Below, one piece after another: positions 28,418-39,500 of a DNA stretch of 64,000 bases; positions within the stretch are counted from its first letter, which is position 1, and the number at the start of each line of letters is the position of its first letter. The position numbers and the translations under genes are program-made. Source of the stretch: Micromonospora pisi. GTDB lineage: Bacteria; Actinomycetota; Actinomycetes; Mycobacteriales; Micromonosporaceae. Where the stretch lies: positions 682,001 through 746,000 of the forward strand of contig NZ_RBKT01000001.1 in the NCBI RefSeq assembly GCF_003633685.1, read 5' to 3'. Below the pieces are notes generated by a model. It did not search any database. It worked only from the letters and a program-made list of their open reading frames with translations, and was not told where the DNA came from.

Positions 28418-29365
28418 TCAGTCCTTGACGCTGCCGGCGGAGAGTCCCGACTGCCAGTAGCGCTGGAGCAGCAGGAACGCGGCGAGTAGCGGCAGGATCG
28501 TCAGCAACGATCCGGTGATGACGAGGTTGAACACGGCCTGGCCGCCGGCGGTGGACGCCTGCGCGTTCCAGGCGTTGAGACCGAGGGTCAGCGGGTACCA
28601 GTCCGGGTCCTTCAACATGATCAGCGGCAGGAAGTAGTTGTTCCAGGTCGCGACCACGGTGAAGAGCAGCACGGTGACGATGCCGGGGGCGAGCAGCGGC
28701 AGGGAGATCCGGAAGAAGGTACGGAACTCGCTCGCCCCGTCGACCCGGGCGGCCTCGATCATCTCGGTCGGGATCGCCTCGGTCGCGAAGGTCCACATGA
28801 GGTACAGCCCGAACGGCGAGATGAGCGACGGGATAATCACCGCCCACGGGGTGTCGGTCAGGCCCAGGTTGCTGAACATGAGGAACGTCGGTACGGCCAG
28901 CGCCGTTCCCGGTACCGCGACGGCGCCGATCACCGTGGCGAAGACGCCGCGCTTGCCGGGGAAGTCGTACTTGGCGAGCCCGTAGCCGCCGAGTACGGCC
29001 AGGAAGGTCGCCCCACCGGCACCGATGACGACGTAGAGCAGCGTGTTGCCGAGCCAGCGCAGGAAGATCCCGTTGTCGTACGTCACCGTGTCGTGGATGT
29101 TGCTCCACAGGGCGAAGTCACCGTCGAACCAGAGGCCGAACGAGGTGAAGAGCCCGTCCTGGGTCTTCGTCGCGTTGATCACCAGCCAGACCAGCGGGAT
29201 CAGGCTGTAGATCAGGACGATCGCGGTCAGCGCGGTGAGCAGGATGCTCTTGCGCGGCCGGGCCACGGTCGAGCGGGCGCGTGTCGGTTTCGATCGCAGG
29301 CGCGGTGCCGCCGGGGTGTGCGGGTTCTCGACCGGGGTCGGTTCCGTACGCGTGGTCGTGTTCAT
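28418..29365 (-). CDS. Sugar ABC transporter permease (MalG-like)
   Basis: A 315-residue permease with a 40-residue Arg-rich N-terminal tail and six membrane segments. The EAA loop is EMIEAARVDGASEFRTFFRISLPLL, the site that docks the ATPase. The typical MalG ending (LLQRYWQSGLSAGSVKD) is present. It lies 3 bp after the partner permease gene. No ATPase gene exists in the operon, so a shared MsiK-type ATPase encoded elsewhere is presumed. Confidence 0.94.
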   Translation of the reverse strand: MNTTTRTEPTPVENPHTPAAPRLRSKPTRARSTVARPRKSILLTALTAIVLIYSLIPLVWLVINATKTQDGLFTSFGLWFDGDFALWSNIHDTVTYDNGIFLRWLGNTLLYVVIGAGGATFLAVLGGYGLAKYDFPGKRGVFATVIGAVAVPGTALAVPTFLMFSNLGLTDTPWAVIIPSLISPFGLYLMWTFATEAIPTEMIEAARVDGASEFRTFFRISLPLLAPGIVTVLLFTVVATWNNYFLPLIMLKDPDWYPLTLGLNAWNAQASTAGGQAVFNLVITGSLLTILPLLAAFLLLQRYWQSGLSAGSVKD

Positions 29366-29368
29366 CGG

Positions 29369-30292
29369 TCAGCGCTCCTTCCGCATGCCGCGCAACTGAA
29401 CGACGTAGGCGACGACCATGGTGAGCAGGCCCATGACGATGGCGACCGTGGCCGAGTAGTTGTACTGCTGGCCCGCGAACGACAGCGAGTAGGCGTAGAG
29501 GTTCGGGGTGAAGTACGTGGTGATCGCGTTGGGCGCCAGGCTCTGCAGGATGCTCGGCTCGTTGAAGAGCTGGAAGCTACCGATGATCGAGAAGATGGTG
29601 GCGATGACCAGCGCGCCTCGGATGGCCGGCAGCTTGATCGCGGTGATGACCCGGAACTGGCTGGCACCGTCGAGATCAGCGGCCTCGTAGAGTGAGGCGG
29701 GGATCACCCGCAGTGCCGCGTAGAAGATCAGCATGTTGTAGCCGACAAACTCCCAGGTCACGATGTTGCCGATCGAGGCCAGCACCCAACTGGGCGTCAG
29801 CGGGTCGGGCAACGAGGTGCCGAGCGCGTCGTTGATGTTGCCGACGAGTCCGAACCGGGAGCCGTACATGAAGCCCCACATCAGGGTGGCGACCACCGCC
29901 GGCACCGCGTAGGGCAGGAAGATCGAGATCCGGAAGAAGCTCTTGCCGTAGAGCCGCCCGCTGTCGATGGCCAGTGCCACCACCAGGGCGATCCCGAGCA
30001 TCACCGGCACCTGGACGACGAGGAAGAGCGCGACCCGGCCGATCGCCGACCAGAGCTGCGGATCGCTCAGCGCCCGCTGGTAGTTGTCCAGGCCGACGAA
30101 GGCGTTGCCGCCGATCAACCGGTTCTGGAACAGGCTCAGGTAGATCGCGTACGCGATCGGGGCCAGGAAGACCAGTGCGAACACGGCCATGAAGGGGGCT
30201 ACGAAACGCCAACCCACCCATGACCGTCGGCGGCGGCCGGACGCCCGTTCGAGGGTGCCTGGTCGAGCTGCCACGACCTGTGGAAGTGCCAC
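29369..30292 (-). CDS. Sugar ABC transporter permease (MalF-like)
   Basis: A 307-residue permease, six membrane segments, starting after a basic tail (RRRRSWVGWRFVAPFMAVF). The EAA loop is SLYEAADLDGASQFRVITAIKLPAI. The GTG at 30292 is preferred: GGGAAGG lies 9 nt upstream, whereas the ATG at 30301 would abut the ribosome site with no spacing. First gene of the operon, directly downstream of a promoter region with two LacI-type operators. Confidence 0.92.
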   Translation of the reverse strand: MALPQVVAARPGTLERASGRRRRSWVGWRFVAPFMAVFALVFLAPIAYAIYLSLFQNRLIGGNAFVGLDNYQRALSDPQLWSAIGRVALFLVVQVPVMLGIALVVALAIDSGRLYGKSFFRISIFLPYAVPAVVATLMWGFMYGSRFGLVGNINDALGTSLPDPLTPSWVLASIGNIVTWEFVGYNMLIFYAALRVIPASLYEAADLDGASQFRVITAIKLPAIRGALVIATIFSIIGSFQLFNEPSILQSLAPNAITTYFTPNLYAYSLSFAGQQYNYSATVAIVMGLLTMVVAYVVQLRGMRKER

Positions 30293-30329
30293 TTCACGCA
30301 TCCTTCCCGTCGCTCCGATGCGACCCGTA

Positions 30330-30343
30330 TGTTTACGTAAACA
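30330..30343. promoter_or_regulatory. LacI-type operator O1
   Basis: TGTTTACGTAAACA, a perfect 14-bp palindrome with the central CG typical of LacI-family sites. It lies between the predicted start of the sugar-transporter transcript and its first gene, so binding would block transcription. Confidence 0.8.
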
Positions 30344-30367
30344 CCCTGGCCAGAAGGATGACAACTC

Positions 30368-30395
30368 AGCGTAGCTCGCAGTTACGGGGAGGTCA
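30368..30395 (-). promoter_or_regulatory. Probable promoter of the sugar ABC operon
   Basis: Minus-strand TGACCT (30395-30390), a 16-bp spacer and TACGCT (30373-30368). It is bracketed by operator O1 downstream and O2 upstream. Confidence 0.4.
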
Positions 30396-30402
30396 TCCAG
30401 GA

Positions 30403-30430
30403 CATCACGCGGTGATGTTTACGTAAACAT
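30403..30430. promoter_or_regulatory. LacI-type operator O2 with overlapping second palindrome
   Basis: ATGTTTACGTAAACAT (30415-30430) is a perfect 16-bp palindrome, the same core as O1 and 86 bp from it centre to centre. It overlaps a second palindrome, CATCAC-GCG-GTGATG (30403-30417). On the plus strand O2 covers TTTACG (30418-30423), which with GATAGT (30440-30445, 16-bp spacer) may be the lacI-type gene's own promoter. Confidence 0.75.
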
Positions 30431-30552
30431 TGCGGGGGTGATAGTTTCACCGCGTTCGAGGATCGTCAAGACCGGGGTGCTCCGATCGTCCCCTCGCCGG
30501 CACCTGCCGGGCGGCGGATCGGGGCCCACGAGCGGGAAGGAGCCGTACGGCT

Positions 30553-31620
30553 ATGACCGCCGTCACACCGGAGGAGACCTCCGGAGGACCGACCCGGCGC
30601 GCCGGCCGTCCCCGGCGGAGCGTCTCCATGGCCGACGTCGCCCGACTCGCCGGCGTCTCGTCCCAGACGGTGTCCCGCGTCTCCACCGGCCACCCGGGCG
30701 TGGTCAGCTCCACCCGCGAGCAGGTCCTCGCCGCCATGCGCCAGCTCGGCTACCGCCCCAACAGCGCCGCCCGGGCCCTCAAGCTCGGCGAATTCCGTAC
30801 GATCGGGGTCATCCTCTTCACCCTGTCGACCACCGGCAACAGCCGTACGGTGGAGGCGATCGCCACCCACGCCGCCCGTGAGGGTTACGCCATCACCCTG
30901 ATCCCGGTGGCGGCACCCACCCAGGACGGCGTCCTGGGTGCCTTCACCCGGCTCGGCGAACTCGCCGTCGACGGAATCATCGTGATCATGGAAGTCCACC
31001 TGCTGGACGCCACGACCGTCACCCTGCCGCCCGGCGTACAGGTCGTCGTGGTGGACTCCGACGCCGACGACCACTACACGGTTGTCGACACCGACCAGAC
31101 CGACGGGACCCGGCAGGCCGTCCGCCACCTGCTCGACCTCGGTCACCAGACCGTCTGGCACGTGACCGGACCCAGCGGTTCGTTCGCCAGCGAACGCCGT
31201 ACCAAGGCCTGGCGCGCGGCACTGGAGGAGGCCGGCCGACCGGTTCCCCCGGTGCAGGGCGGTGACTGGTCGGCGGAGTCCGGCTACCGCGCGGGGATCC
31301 GCCTGGCCGACGAGCCCGAGTGCACGGCCGTCTTCGCCGCCAACGACCAGATGGCGCTCGGCCTGCTCCGCGCCTTCCACGAACGCGGTCGAACGGTTCC
31401 CGGCGACATCAGCGTGGTCGGCTTCGACGACATCCCGGACGCCGCCTCGTTCATCCCGCCCCTCACCACGGTCCACCAGGACTTCGCCGAGGTTGGCCGG
31501 CACTGCGTACAGGGTGTGCTCCGGCAGATCCACAACGAGGCGACCGACCCGGGCACCACCCTGGTCCCCACCCGGCTCGTCGTACGACAGAGCACCGCAC
31601 CGCCGGCCAGCACGCGCTGA
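30553..31620 (+). CDS. LacI-family transcriptional regulator
   Basis: A 355-residue repressor. Residues 22-75 are the LacI HTH with hinge (MADVARLAGVSSQTVSRV, then YRPNSAARALK), followed by the two-lobed sugar-binding domain ending VVGFDDIPDAASFIPPLTTV. The hinge has the usual AARALK form. It is divergent from the sugar ABC/GH42 operon, with matching palindromic operators in between. Its ligand is probably a galactoside or its product. ATG at 30553 follows GGGAAGGAG. Confidence 0.95.
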   Translation: MTAVTPEETSGGPTRRAGRPRRSVSMADVARLAGVSSQTVSRVSTGHPGVVSSTREQVLAAMRQLGYRPNSAARALKLGEFRTIGVILFTLSTTGNSRTVEAIATHAAREGYAITLIPVAAPTQDGVLGAFTRLGELAVDGIIVIMEVHLLDATTVTLPPGVQVVVVDSDADDHYTVVDTDQTDGTRQAVRHLLDLGHQTVWHVTGPSGSFASERRTKAWRAALEEAGRPVPPVQGGDWSAESGYRAGIRLADEPECTAVFAANDQMALGLLRAFHERGRTVPGDISVVGFDDIPDAASFIPPLTTVHQDFAEVGRHCVQGVLRQIHNEATDPGTTLVPTRLVVRQSTAPPASTR

Positions 31621-33492
<1,872 letters not shown>

Positions 33493-33517
33493 CCGCGGTC
33501 GGCGACTGAGCGCGACC

Positions 33518-33545
33518 GGGGCGGGTGGATGGTTCCACCCGCCCC
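33518..33545 (+). terminator. Hairpin terminator of the xylanase gene
   Basis: Perfect 12-bp stem (GGGGCGGGTGGA / TCCACCCGCCCC) with a TGGT loop, 25 nt after the stop. Confidence 0.8.
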
Positions 33546-33609
33546 ACCCGCGTCGGCAGATGTCCATATGCTTGAGGGCGAGGTGTCGACACGAATCTAG
33601 GGGCGAGAC

Positions 33610-34218
33610 GTGGGCGCGAAAGAGGAGGTGCCGGAGGGCTCCGGCACCGGCCCTGTTGCCGAGACGGCTCCTGCGCGGTCCGGAGTGGTCACTCCCACTC
33701 CCGGTCCGGCGAGACAGGGACCACCCGCCGGTGTCGACAGATGGACCAGGTGGGGCGTCTATTTCGCGGGGGCCGGGGTGGTCGTCGCGCTGCTCACCTG
33801 GGCCTGGCAGATCCAGGACGACCCACCGCCGTCGTCACCGCCACCGCCGACCCGGTCGGCCGCCGCCAACTCGCCGAGCCCAACCGAGGTGACGGATCGG
33901 CTTCTCCTCGCGGCCAAGGCAGGCAACCTCACCGAGATCGGCCTCTACATCTGCCAACGGGAACGCCCCCACTACCTGTCCGGCAACGCCTACTACGAAC
34001 AGTGGAAGGGTCTGGGGCAGACCCTCAATCGGGCGGACGCGGAGCCGCAGTGGCGGGTAGCCGACGAGAGGATTCTCGGCGCGAACGCCTCGTTGAAGGT
34101 CTACTTCACCGCGCTCGATCCGTTCGGCAAGCGGCAGGAGTCGCCCGAGGTGGGGCAGTTCGGGCTGGTTGACGAGCAGGGCTGGAAAATCTGCGACGTG
34201 TACTTCTCGTCCTCCTGA
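33610..34218 (+). CDS. Hypothetical membrane-anchored protein
   Basis: A 202-residue protein of unknown function. It has a 45-residue Pro/Gly-rich cytoplasmic tail, one membrane helix (about 50-66, VYFAGAGVVVALLTWAW), a short Pro/Ser-rich spacer and an extracellular domain of about 110 residues. The outer domain (TEVTDRLLLAAKAGNLTEIGLYICQ ...) has the size and layout of DUF4878/NTF2-like lipoprotein domains. Two Cys (about residues 114 and 195) could form a disulfide. Start GTG with AGGGGCGAG upstream; TATGCT at about 33566 may be the -10. No operon partner. Confidence 0.75.
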   Translation: MGAKEEVPEGSGTGPVAETAPARSGVVTPTPGPARQGPPAGVDRWTRWGVYFAGAGVVVALLTWAWQIQDDPPPSSPPPPTRSAAANSPSPTEVTDRLLLAAKAGNLTEIGLYICQRERPHYLSGNAYYEQWKGLGQTLNRADAEPQWRVADERILGANASLKVYFTALDPFGKRQESPEVGQFGLVDEQGWKICDVYFSSS

Positions 34219-34252
34219 CCAGCCGCGCGCCGATGGTCCGCGAGACAGGAAC

Positions 34253-34831
34253 CTAGGCCGGGATGTTCCGCGCGGACCAGTCCGCGAGGGCGCGGGCGCA
34301 CTCCGCCACCGTCTCACGCCATGTGCGTGCGGCGCCGTCGCCCGCGTCGTCGCTGACATGCTTGACGATCCGCAGCGGCACACCGGCCTCCTGCGCGGCA
34401 GCGGCGATCGCGTACCCCTCCATGTCCACCAGGGACGCGCGAACGGCCAACCGGTCCCGGGTGGCGTCATCGGCGATGAACGCGTCACCGGTCGCCAGGG
34501 TCGGACCATCGGCGTCGACAAGTGTCAGCGGCTGCCCGACAAGTTCGCCGGTGAGGGTACGCAGCACGTCGCTGGCCAGGTCGTGCTGGATCACCGTGCC
34601 GATGACGTGGGTGCCGGTCAGCCCCATCCGCAGCGCGCCCGCGGTGCCCAGGTTGACGATGCCGGACGGGCGCGCCCCACGGGCCAGTACGGTCGCCAGC
34701 GCGATCGCCCCGTTGACCTTGCCCATGCCGGTGAGCAGGATCGGCAGGGTCGTGTCGAGGAACTGCGCTTCCTCCTTGACGGCCAACACGAGCAGGGGTC
34801 GGTCGGCGGAGATCTCCCCAATAAGTTCCAC
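34253..34831 (-). CDS. Nucleosidase (MTA/SAH nucleosidase-like phosphorylase superfamily)
   Basis: A 192-residue member of the purine nucleoside phosphorylase/MTAN fold. It shows LLVLAVKEEAQFL at the start, LLTGMGKVNGAIA, the IVNLGTAGAL loop, and LVDMEGYAIAAAAQEAG with the ribose-binding Met-Glu. The catalytic Asp is in VKHVSDDAGDGA. It probably cleaves an adenine or other nucleoside; full MTAN proteins are about 230 residues, so this is a compact version. GTG start; TACCGT lies 6 nt upstream, indicating a leaderless transcript. Confidence 0.85.
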   Translation of the reverse strand: MELIGEISADRPLLVLAVKEEAQFLDTTLPILLTGMGKVNGAIALATVLARGARPSGIVNLGTAGALRMGLTGTHVIGTVIQHDLASDVLRTLTGELVGQPLTLVDADGPTLATGDAFIADDATRDRLAVRASLVDMEGYAIAAAAQEAGVPLRIVKHVSDDAGDGAARTWRETVAECARALADWSARNIPA

Positions 34832-35144
34832 GCGGCAACGGTACTGCCGGTCCGAGTATCGGCTCGAACCAGAGTGACGATGACCATGGTGCGAATCTCC
34901 GACGAGGGATCGTCCCGGTTGATCCCGAAACTAGTCGACAAGCCGGGGGACAACCGGGCGGAACCGGGCCGGTGCACCCGGCGCTCCCCCGCGCCGGCCC
35001 ACGTACTCGGGCACGCCCACGCAGGTGAAGAGCAGCGCCGCGAGGTCGTCGGGCTCGCCGATCCGTCCGCGCATCCTGCCACGGGTGGTGCCCGGACCCG
35101 GACGGGGCAACACTGCCGCCGTCGCACTGGGGTTTACTGGTCCG
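34832..35144. other. Divergent intergenic region with a possible gene relic
   Basis: 313 bp between nucleosidase and phosphotransferase. It contains leaderless -10 elements for both (TACCGT at 34843-34838 on the minus strand, TTTACT at 35133-35138 on the plus strand). It also holds a minus-strand stretch resembling a dehydrogenase tail, listed separately. Confidence 0.5.
34990..35085 (-). pseudogene. Possible remnant of a short-chain dehydrogenase C-terminus
   Basis: In one minus-strand frame the codons read GRIGEPDDLAALLF then a PEYVG segment. This is like the conserved tail of classical SDR enzymes (G-R-x-G-x-P-x-D/E-x-A-x-x...). Nothing upstream or downstream in any frame continues the family. 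The match is short and could be chance in GC-rich DNA. Confidence 0.25.
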
Positions 35145-36092
35145 ATGCGCACGGAGGAGATTCACGGCATCGCCACCGCCCTGGGTAGCACGGTGGTGGC
35201 GACCGCTCCCCTGGCCGGCGGCTACTCCCACTCGACCTGGCTGGTCACCCTCACCGACGGCAAGGTCGTCGCGCGGCTCGGCGGACCGGATCCGATGCTC
35301 GAAGCCGCGGTCATGCGCGTGGCCCGCCGGTACGCCCCGGTGCCGCAGGTGCTGCTCGTCGTGCCGCCGGGGACGTTCAGCGACGGCGCCCGGCCGGCCA
35401 TGGTCATCGAACATGTGGCCGGTACGCCGCTCAGCCAGGTGCTCGCGGCGAGCGACTCCGGTGGCTCCGGCATGGGTGAACTCGGCACCGAGGTGGGACG
35501 GGTGGTCGCCGGCATCAGCTCGGCGAGGTTCGACCGGCCGGGCTTCTTCACCGACGAGCAGCTCATCGTCCAGGATGAACACCCCTGGTCGGCGCAGTTG
35601 CCCGAGTTCGCCGCCGCCTGCATGGGTGGCACCGCCGACGCCCGCCTCGACCGCGCCACCAAGCAGGCGTGGGTGGACCTCTGCGCCGTACACGCACCGG
35701 CGCTCGTCGAGGTCGACCACCACTCCCGGCTCGTGCACTCCGACATCAATCCCAAGAACATCCTGGTCAGCCCGGCATCGGGCGGATGGCGGGTGGATGC
35801 CGTCCTGGACTGGGAGTTCAGCTACTCCGGATGTCCGTACGGCGACGCCGCGAACATGGCGCGGTTCGGCGCCGACTATCCCGCCCGGTTCCTCGACGGG
35901 TTCCGGACCGCGTTCGCCGAGCACCAACCGGCCGACCTCGCGGTGCCTGAGGAATGGGGCTATCTGGGGCGGGTGCTGGACATGTTCGCACTCAGCGACC
36001 TGGTTACCCGCCCGCTCGGGCACCCGGTCGCGGACCAGGCGGCGGAGCAGATCCGACACTGGATCGCGGCGGGCGTACCCCGGACCGTCTGA
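35145..36092 (+). CDS. Aminoglycoside-phosphotransferase-fold kinase
   Basis: A 315-residue APH/choline-kinase-type protein. The N-lobe has GGYSHSTWLVTLTDGKVVARL (nucleotide loop and Lys-like position). The catalytic loop is LVHSDINPKNILV (Asp and Asn present), and the metal-binding Asp is in AVLDWEFSYSG. The substrate may be an antibiotic or a small metabolite; similarity is general. The ATG at 35145 begins the homology, with TTTACT 6 nt upstream suggesting a leaderless message; longer in-frame starts add sequence without homology. Confidence 0.85.
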   Translation: MRTEEIHGIATALGSTVVATAPLAGGYSHSTWLVTLTDGKVVARLGGPDPMLEAAVMRVARRYAPVPQVLLVVPPGTFSDGARPAMVIEHVAGTPLSQVLAASDSGGSGMGELGTEVGRVVAGISSARFDRPGFFTDEQLIVQDEHPWSAQLPEFAAACMGGTADARLDRATKQAWVDLCAVHAPALVEVDHHSRLVHSDINPKNILVSPASGGWRVDAVLDWEFSYSGCPYGDAANMARFGADYPARFLDGFRTAFAEHQPADLAVPEEWGYLGRVLDMFALSDLVTRPLGHPVADQAAEQIRHWIAAGVPRTV

Positions 36093-36537
36093 GACCCCCG
36101 ATTGTCATACCGGCGCCCCTGAGGGGACCGGGCCAGCGGAGGCTGATCGCAGCGCATCCGGGGCAGTCAATGGAGCAGGCATCGAAGTATTGACGTGCCC
36201 GTAGCGCATCGGTAACATTCGGCCAAAGTGATGCAAGATTTTGACAAAGCTTTGCTTGCTTCTCCGCTCTTGATTGAAATTTCCCGCAGGGCCGCTCCCT
36301 GACGGTGTTTCTCCCCGTTCCGGAGAGGCCCGGTGATGCTGACGGCTTGGTAACTCCCACCAGCGGTCCCACCCGTCCCGGGCCGACCGCACGGGCACGC
36401 CCCACCCGCCCGCTCCCCTCCCCCATCCGTCCGGTCCCGCGCGCCCATCGCGGATCGACCGGCGCCGCACCGAACCACGCCCGCGCCCGTGGACACAGGC
36501 CGCGCGGAACCCGTCCCTCCACGCGACAAGGACAGTC
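36093..36537 (+). promoter_or_regulatory. Promoter and long leader of the GH87 gene
   Basis: 445 bp without a gene. A near-consensus promoter is visible: TTGACG (36190-36195), 17-bp spacer, TAACAT (36213-36218). The transcript would carry a leader of about 310 nt. Just downstream lie TTGACAAAGCTTTG and TTGAAATTTC, AT-rich islands with a GAAATTTC palindrome that could be regulator sites. The rest is C-rich with no recognised riboswitch. Confidence 0.6.
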
Positions 36538-39500
36538 ATGAGACGAACGAACCTGGTCAGGATGGTGGCGACGACAGTCGCCGCCGCCATGATCACCACC
36601 ATGGGGTGGGCGGCCGTCGCCAACGCGGCCGGCCGACCCGACCACCCGTTCGAGCAGACAGCCGCCGCCCCGATCAACGCCCTGGACGTGCCCGGCAACC
36701 TCGCCCAGGGCCGGCCCACCCAGCAGAGCGGCCACGCCGACGTCTACGACTCGTCCCGGGCCGTCGACGGCAACCAGGGCACCTACTGGGAGAGCGTCAA
36801 CAACTCCTTCCCGGGTTGGCTCCAGGTCGACCTCGGCTCCGCCGTGACGGTCAACCGGGTGGTGCTGAAGCTGCCGACCTCCGGTTGGGGCACCCGTACC
36901 CAGACGTTGAGCGTCCGGGGCAGCACCAACGGATCCACCTACTCCGACCTGGCCCCGTCGCAGACGTACACCTTCAACCCGGCCGTCGCCGGGAACTCGG
37001 TCACGATCACCTTCGGCCAGAGCACCGCCCGCTACGTACGGATCAACATCACCGCCAACAGCGGCTGGCCGGCCGGTCAACTCTCCGAACTCGAGGTCTA
37101 CGCACCGGACAGTGGCGCCGACACGACCGCGCCGAGTGTTCCGGGCACCCTCTCCCACACCCAGTCGGGCACGGCGATCACCCTCAACTGGGGCGCGTCG
37201 ACCGACAACGCGGGCGGCAGCGGCATGGCCGGCTACAACGTCTACCGCGACGGCTCGCTGGTGGCGTCGATCGGCAACGTGACCACGTTCACCGACACCC
37301 AGCCAACCACCGCCACCGTCTCCTACTACGTCCGCGCGCGTGACGTCGCAGGCAACCTCTCCGGCAACAGCAACACCGTCACCCGTACCGGCAGCGGCGG
37401 CGGCGACACGACCCCGCCGACCACCCCGGGCGCGTTGTCGCAGAGCACCTCCGGCAACACCATCACCCTGAACTGGGGCGCCTCCACCGACGCCGGTGGC
37501 AGCGGGCTGGCCGGGTACAACGTCTACCGGGGCGGGAGCCTGGTCGCGACCCTCGGCACCGTCCTCACGTACCAGGACAACCAGCCGCCGACGGCCACCG
37601 TCTCCTACTACGTCCGCGCGCGTGACGTCGCCGGCAACCTCTCCGGCAACAGCAACACCGTCACCCGTACCGGCACGCAGCCCCCGGCCTGCACCAACGT
37701 CGCCGCCGGCAAGACCATGACGGCGACCGGCTCCACCTTCACCTTCACCCCGGAGAAGGCGAACGACGGCCAGCTCGGCACGTACTGGGAGGGTGCGCCG
37801 ACGTACCCGCAGAACCTGACCGTGGCGCTGGGCGCCAACCACGTCGTCAACACGGTCACCGTCAAGCTGAACCCGGACCCCGCCTGGGGCACCCGTACCC
37901 AGAACTTCCAGATTCTCGGCCGTGACCAGGCCTCGACCACCTACACCAACCTGGTGTCGGCGGCCAGCTACCAGTTCGTCCAGGGCAACAACGTGGTGGC
38001 GATCCCGGTCGCCGCCACCACCGCGGACGTGCAGCTACGGTTCAACTCGAACACCGGCGCCCCGTCCGGCCAGGTCGCCGAACTCGAGGTCTGCGGTACG
38101 CCGGCACCCAACCCCGACCTGGTCGTCACCTCGACCAGTTGGACGCCCGCCACGCCGAGCGAGGCCAGCGCGATCACCCTCTCCGCCACGGTCCAGAACA
38201 TCGGCTCGGCGTCTGCCGGGGCGACCACGGTCAACTTCAACCTGGGCGGCGTGGTGGTCGGCAGCGCGCCGGTCATCGGCCTCAACGCCGGCGCCTCGAC
38301 CACCGTCTCGTACAACGCCGGGACCCGGCCGATGGGCAGCTACAGCGTCTCGTCGGTGGTCGACCCGACCAACACCGTCGTGGAACAGAACAACGGCAAC
38401 AACACCTTCACCGCGCCCTCGCCGCTGGTGGTGACCCAGGCACCCGGCCCCGACCTCCAGGTCCTCGGCGTCACCTCGAATCCGCCGAACCCGGCCGTCG
38501 GCGCGGCGGTCACGTTCACCGTCGCGGTGAACAACCGTGGGACCGGCGCCAGTGGCGCGACCACGGTGACCCGGCTGGCGGTGGGCGGGACCACGCTCAA
38601 CACCAACACCCCGTCGATCGCCGCCGGCTCGACCACGAACGTGGCCATCACCGGCAGTTGGACCGCCACCAGCGGTGGCGCCACCATCACCGCCACCGCC
38701 GACGCGACCAACGTGGTCGCCGAGACCAACGAGTCCAACAACGTCCTCACCCAGTCGATCGTGGTGGGACGCGGCGCCGCGGTGCCGTGGACCTCGTACG
38801 AGGCGGAGACGGCCAGGTACCAGGGCGCCCTGCTGGAGACCGATCCGCTGCGTACCTTCGGGCACACCAACTTCGCCACCGAGTCCTCGGGCCGCAAGTC
38901 CGTACGACTCAACACCACCGGACAGTTCGTCGAGTTCACCTCGACCAACGCCGCCAACTCGATCGTGGTGCGAAACTCCATCCCGGACGCGGCGGGCGGC
39001 GGGGGCATCGAGGCCAGCATCAGCCTGTACGTCAACGACGTCTTCGCCCAGAAGCTGACGCTCTCCTCCCGCCACAGCTGGCTCTACGGGAGCACCGACG
39101 ATCCGGAAGGGCTGACCAACACGCCCCAGGGCGACGCCCGGCGGCTCTTCGACGAGGCGCACGCGCTGCTCGCGCAGTCGTACCCGGCCGGCACCCGGTT
39201 CAAGTTGCAACGGGACTCGGGCGACACGGCGTCGTTCTACATCATCGACTTCATCGACCTGGAGCAGGTGGCGCCGGCGACGACCCAGCCGGCCGGCTGC
39301 ACCTCGATCACCGCGTACGGTGCGGTCGCGAACGACGGGATCGACGACACCGACGCCATCCAACGGGCGGTGACCGACGACCAGAACGGTGTGATCGGCT
39401 GTGTCTGGATCCCGGCGGGCCAGTGGCGGCAGGAGAAGAAGATCCTGACCGACGACCCGCTGAACCGGGGACAGTACAACCAGGTCGGGATCAGCAACGT

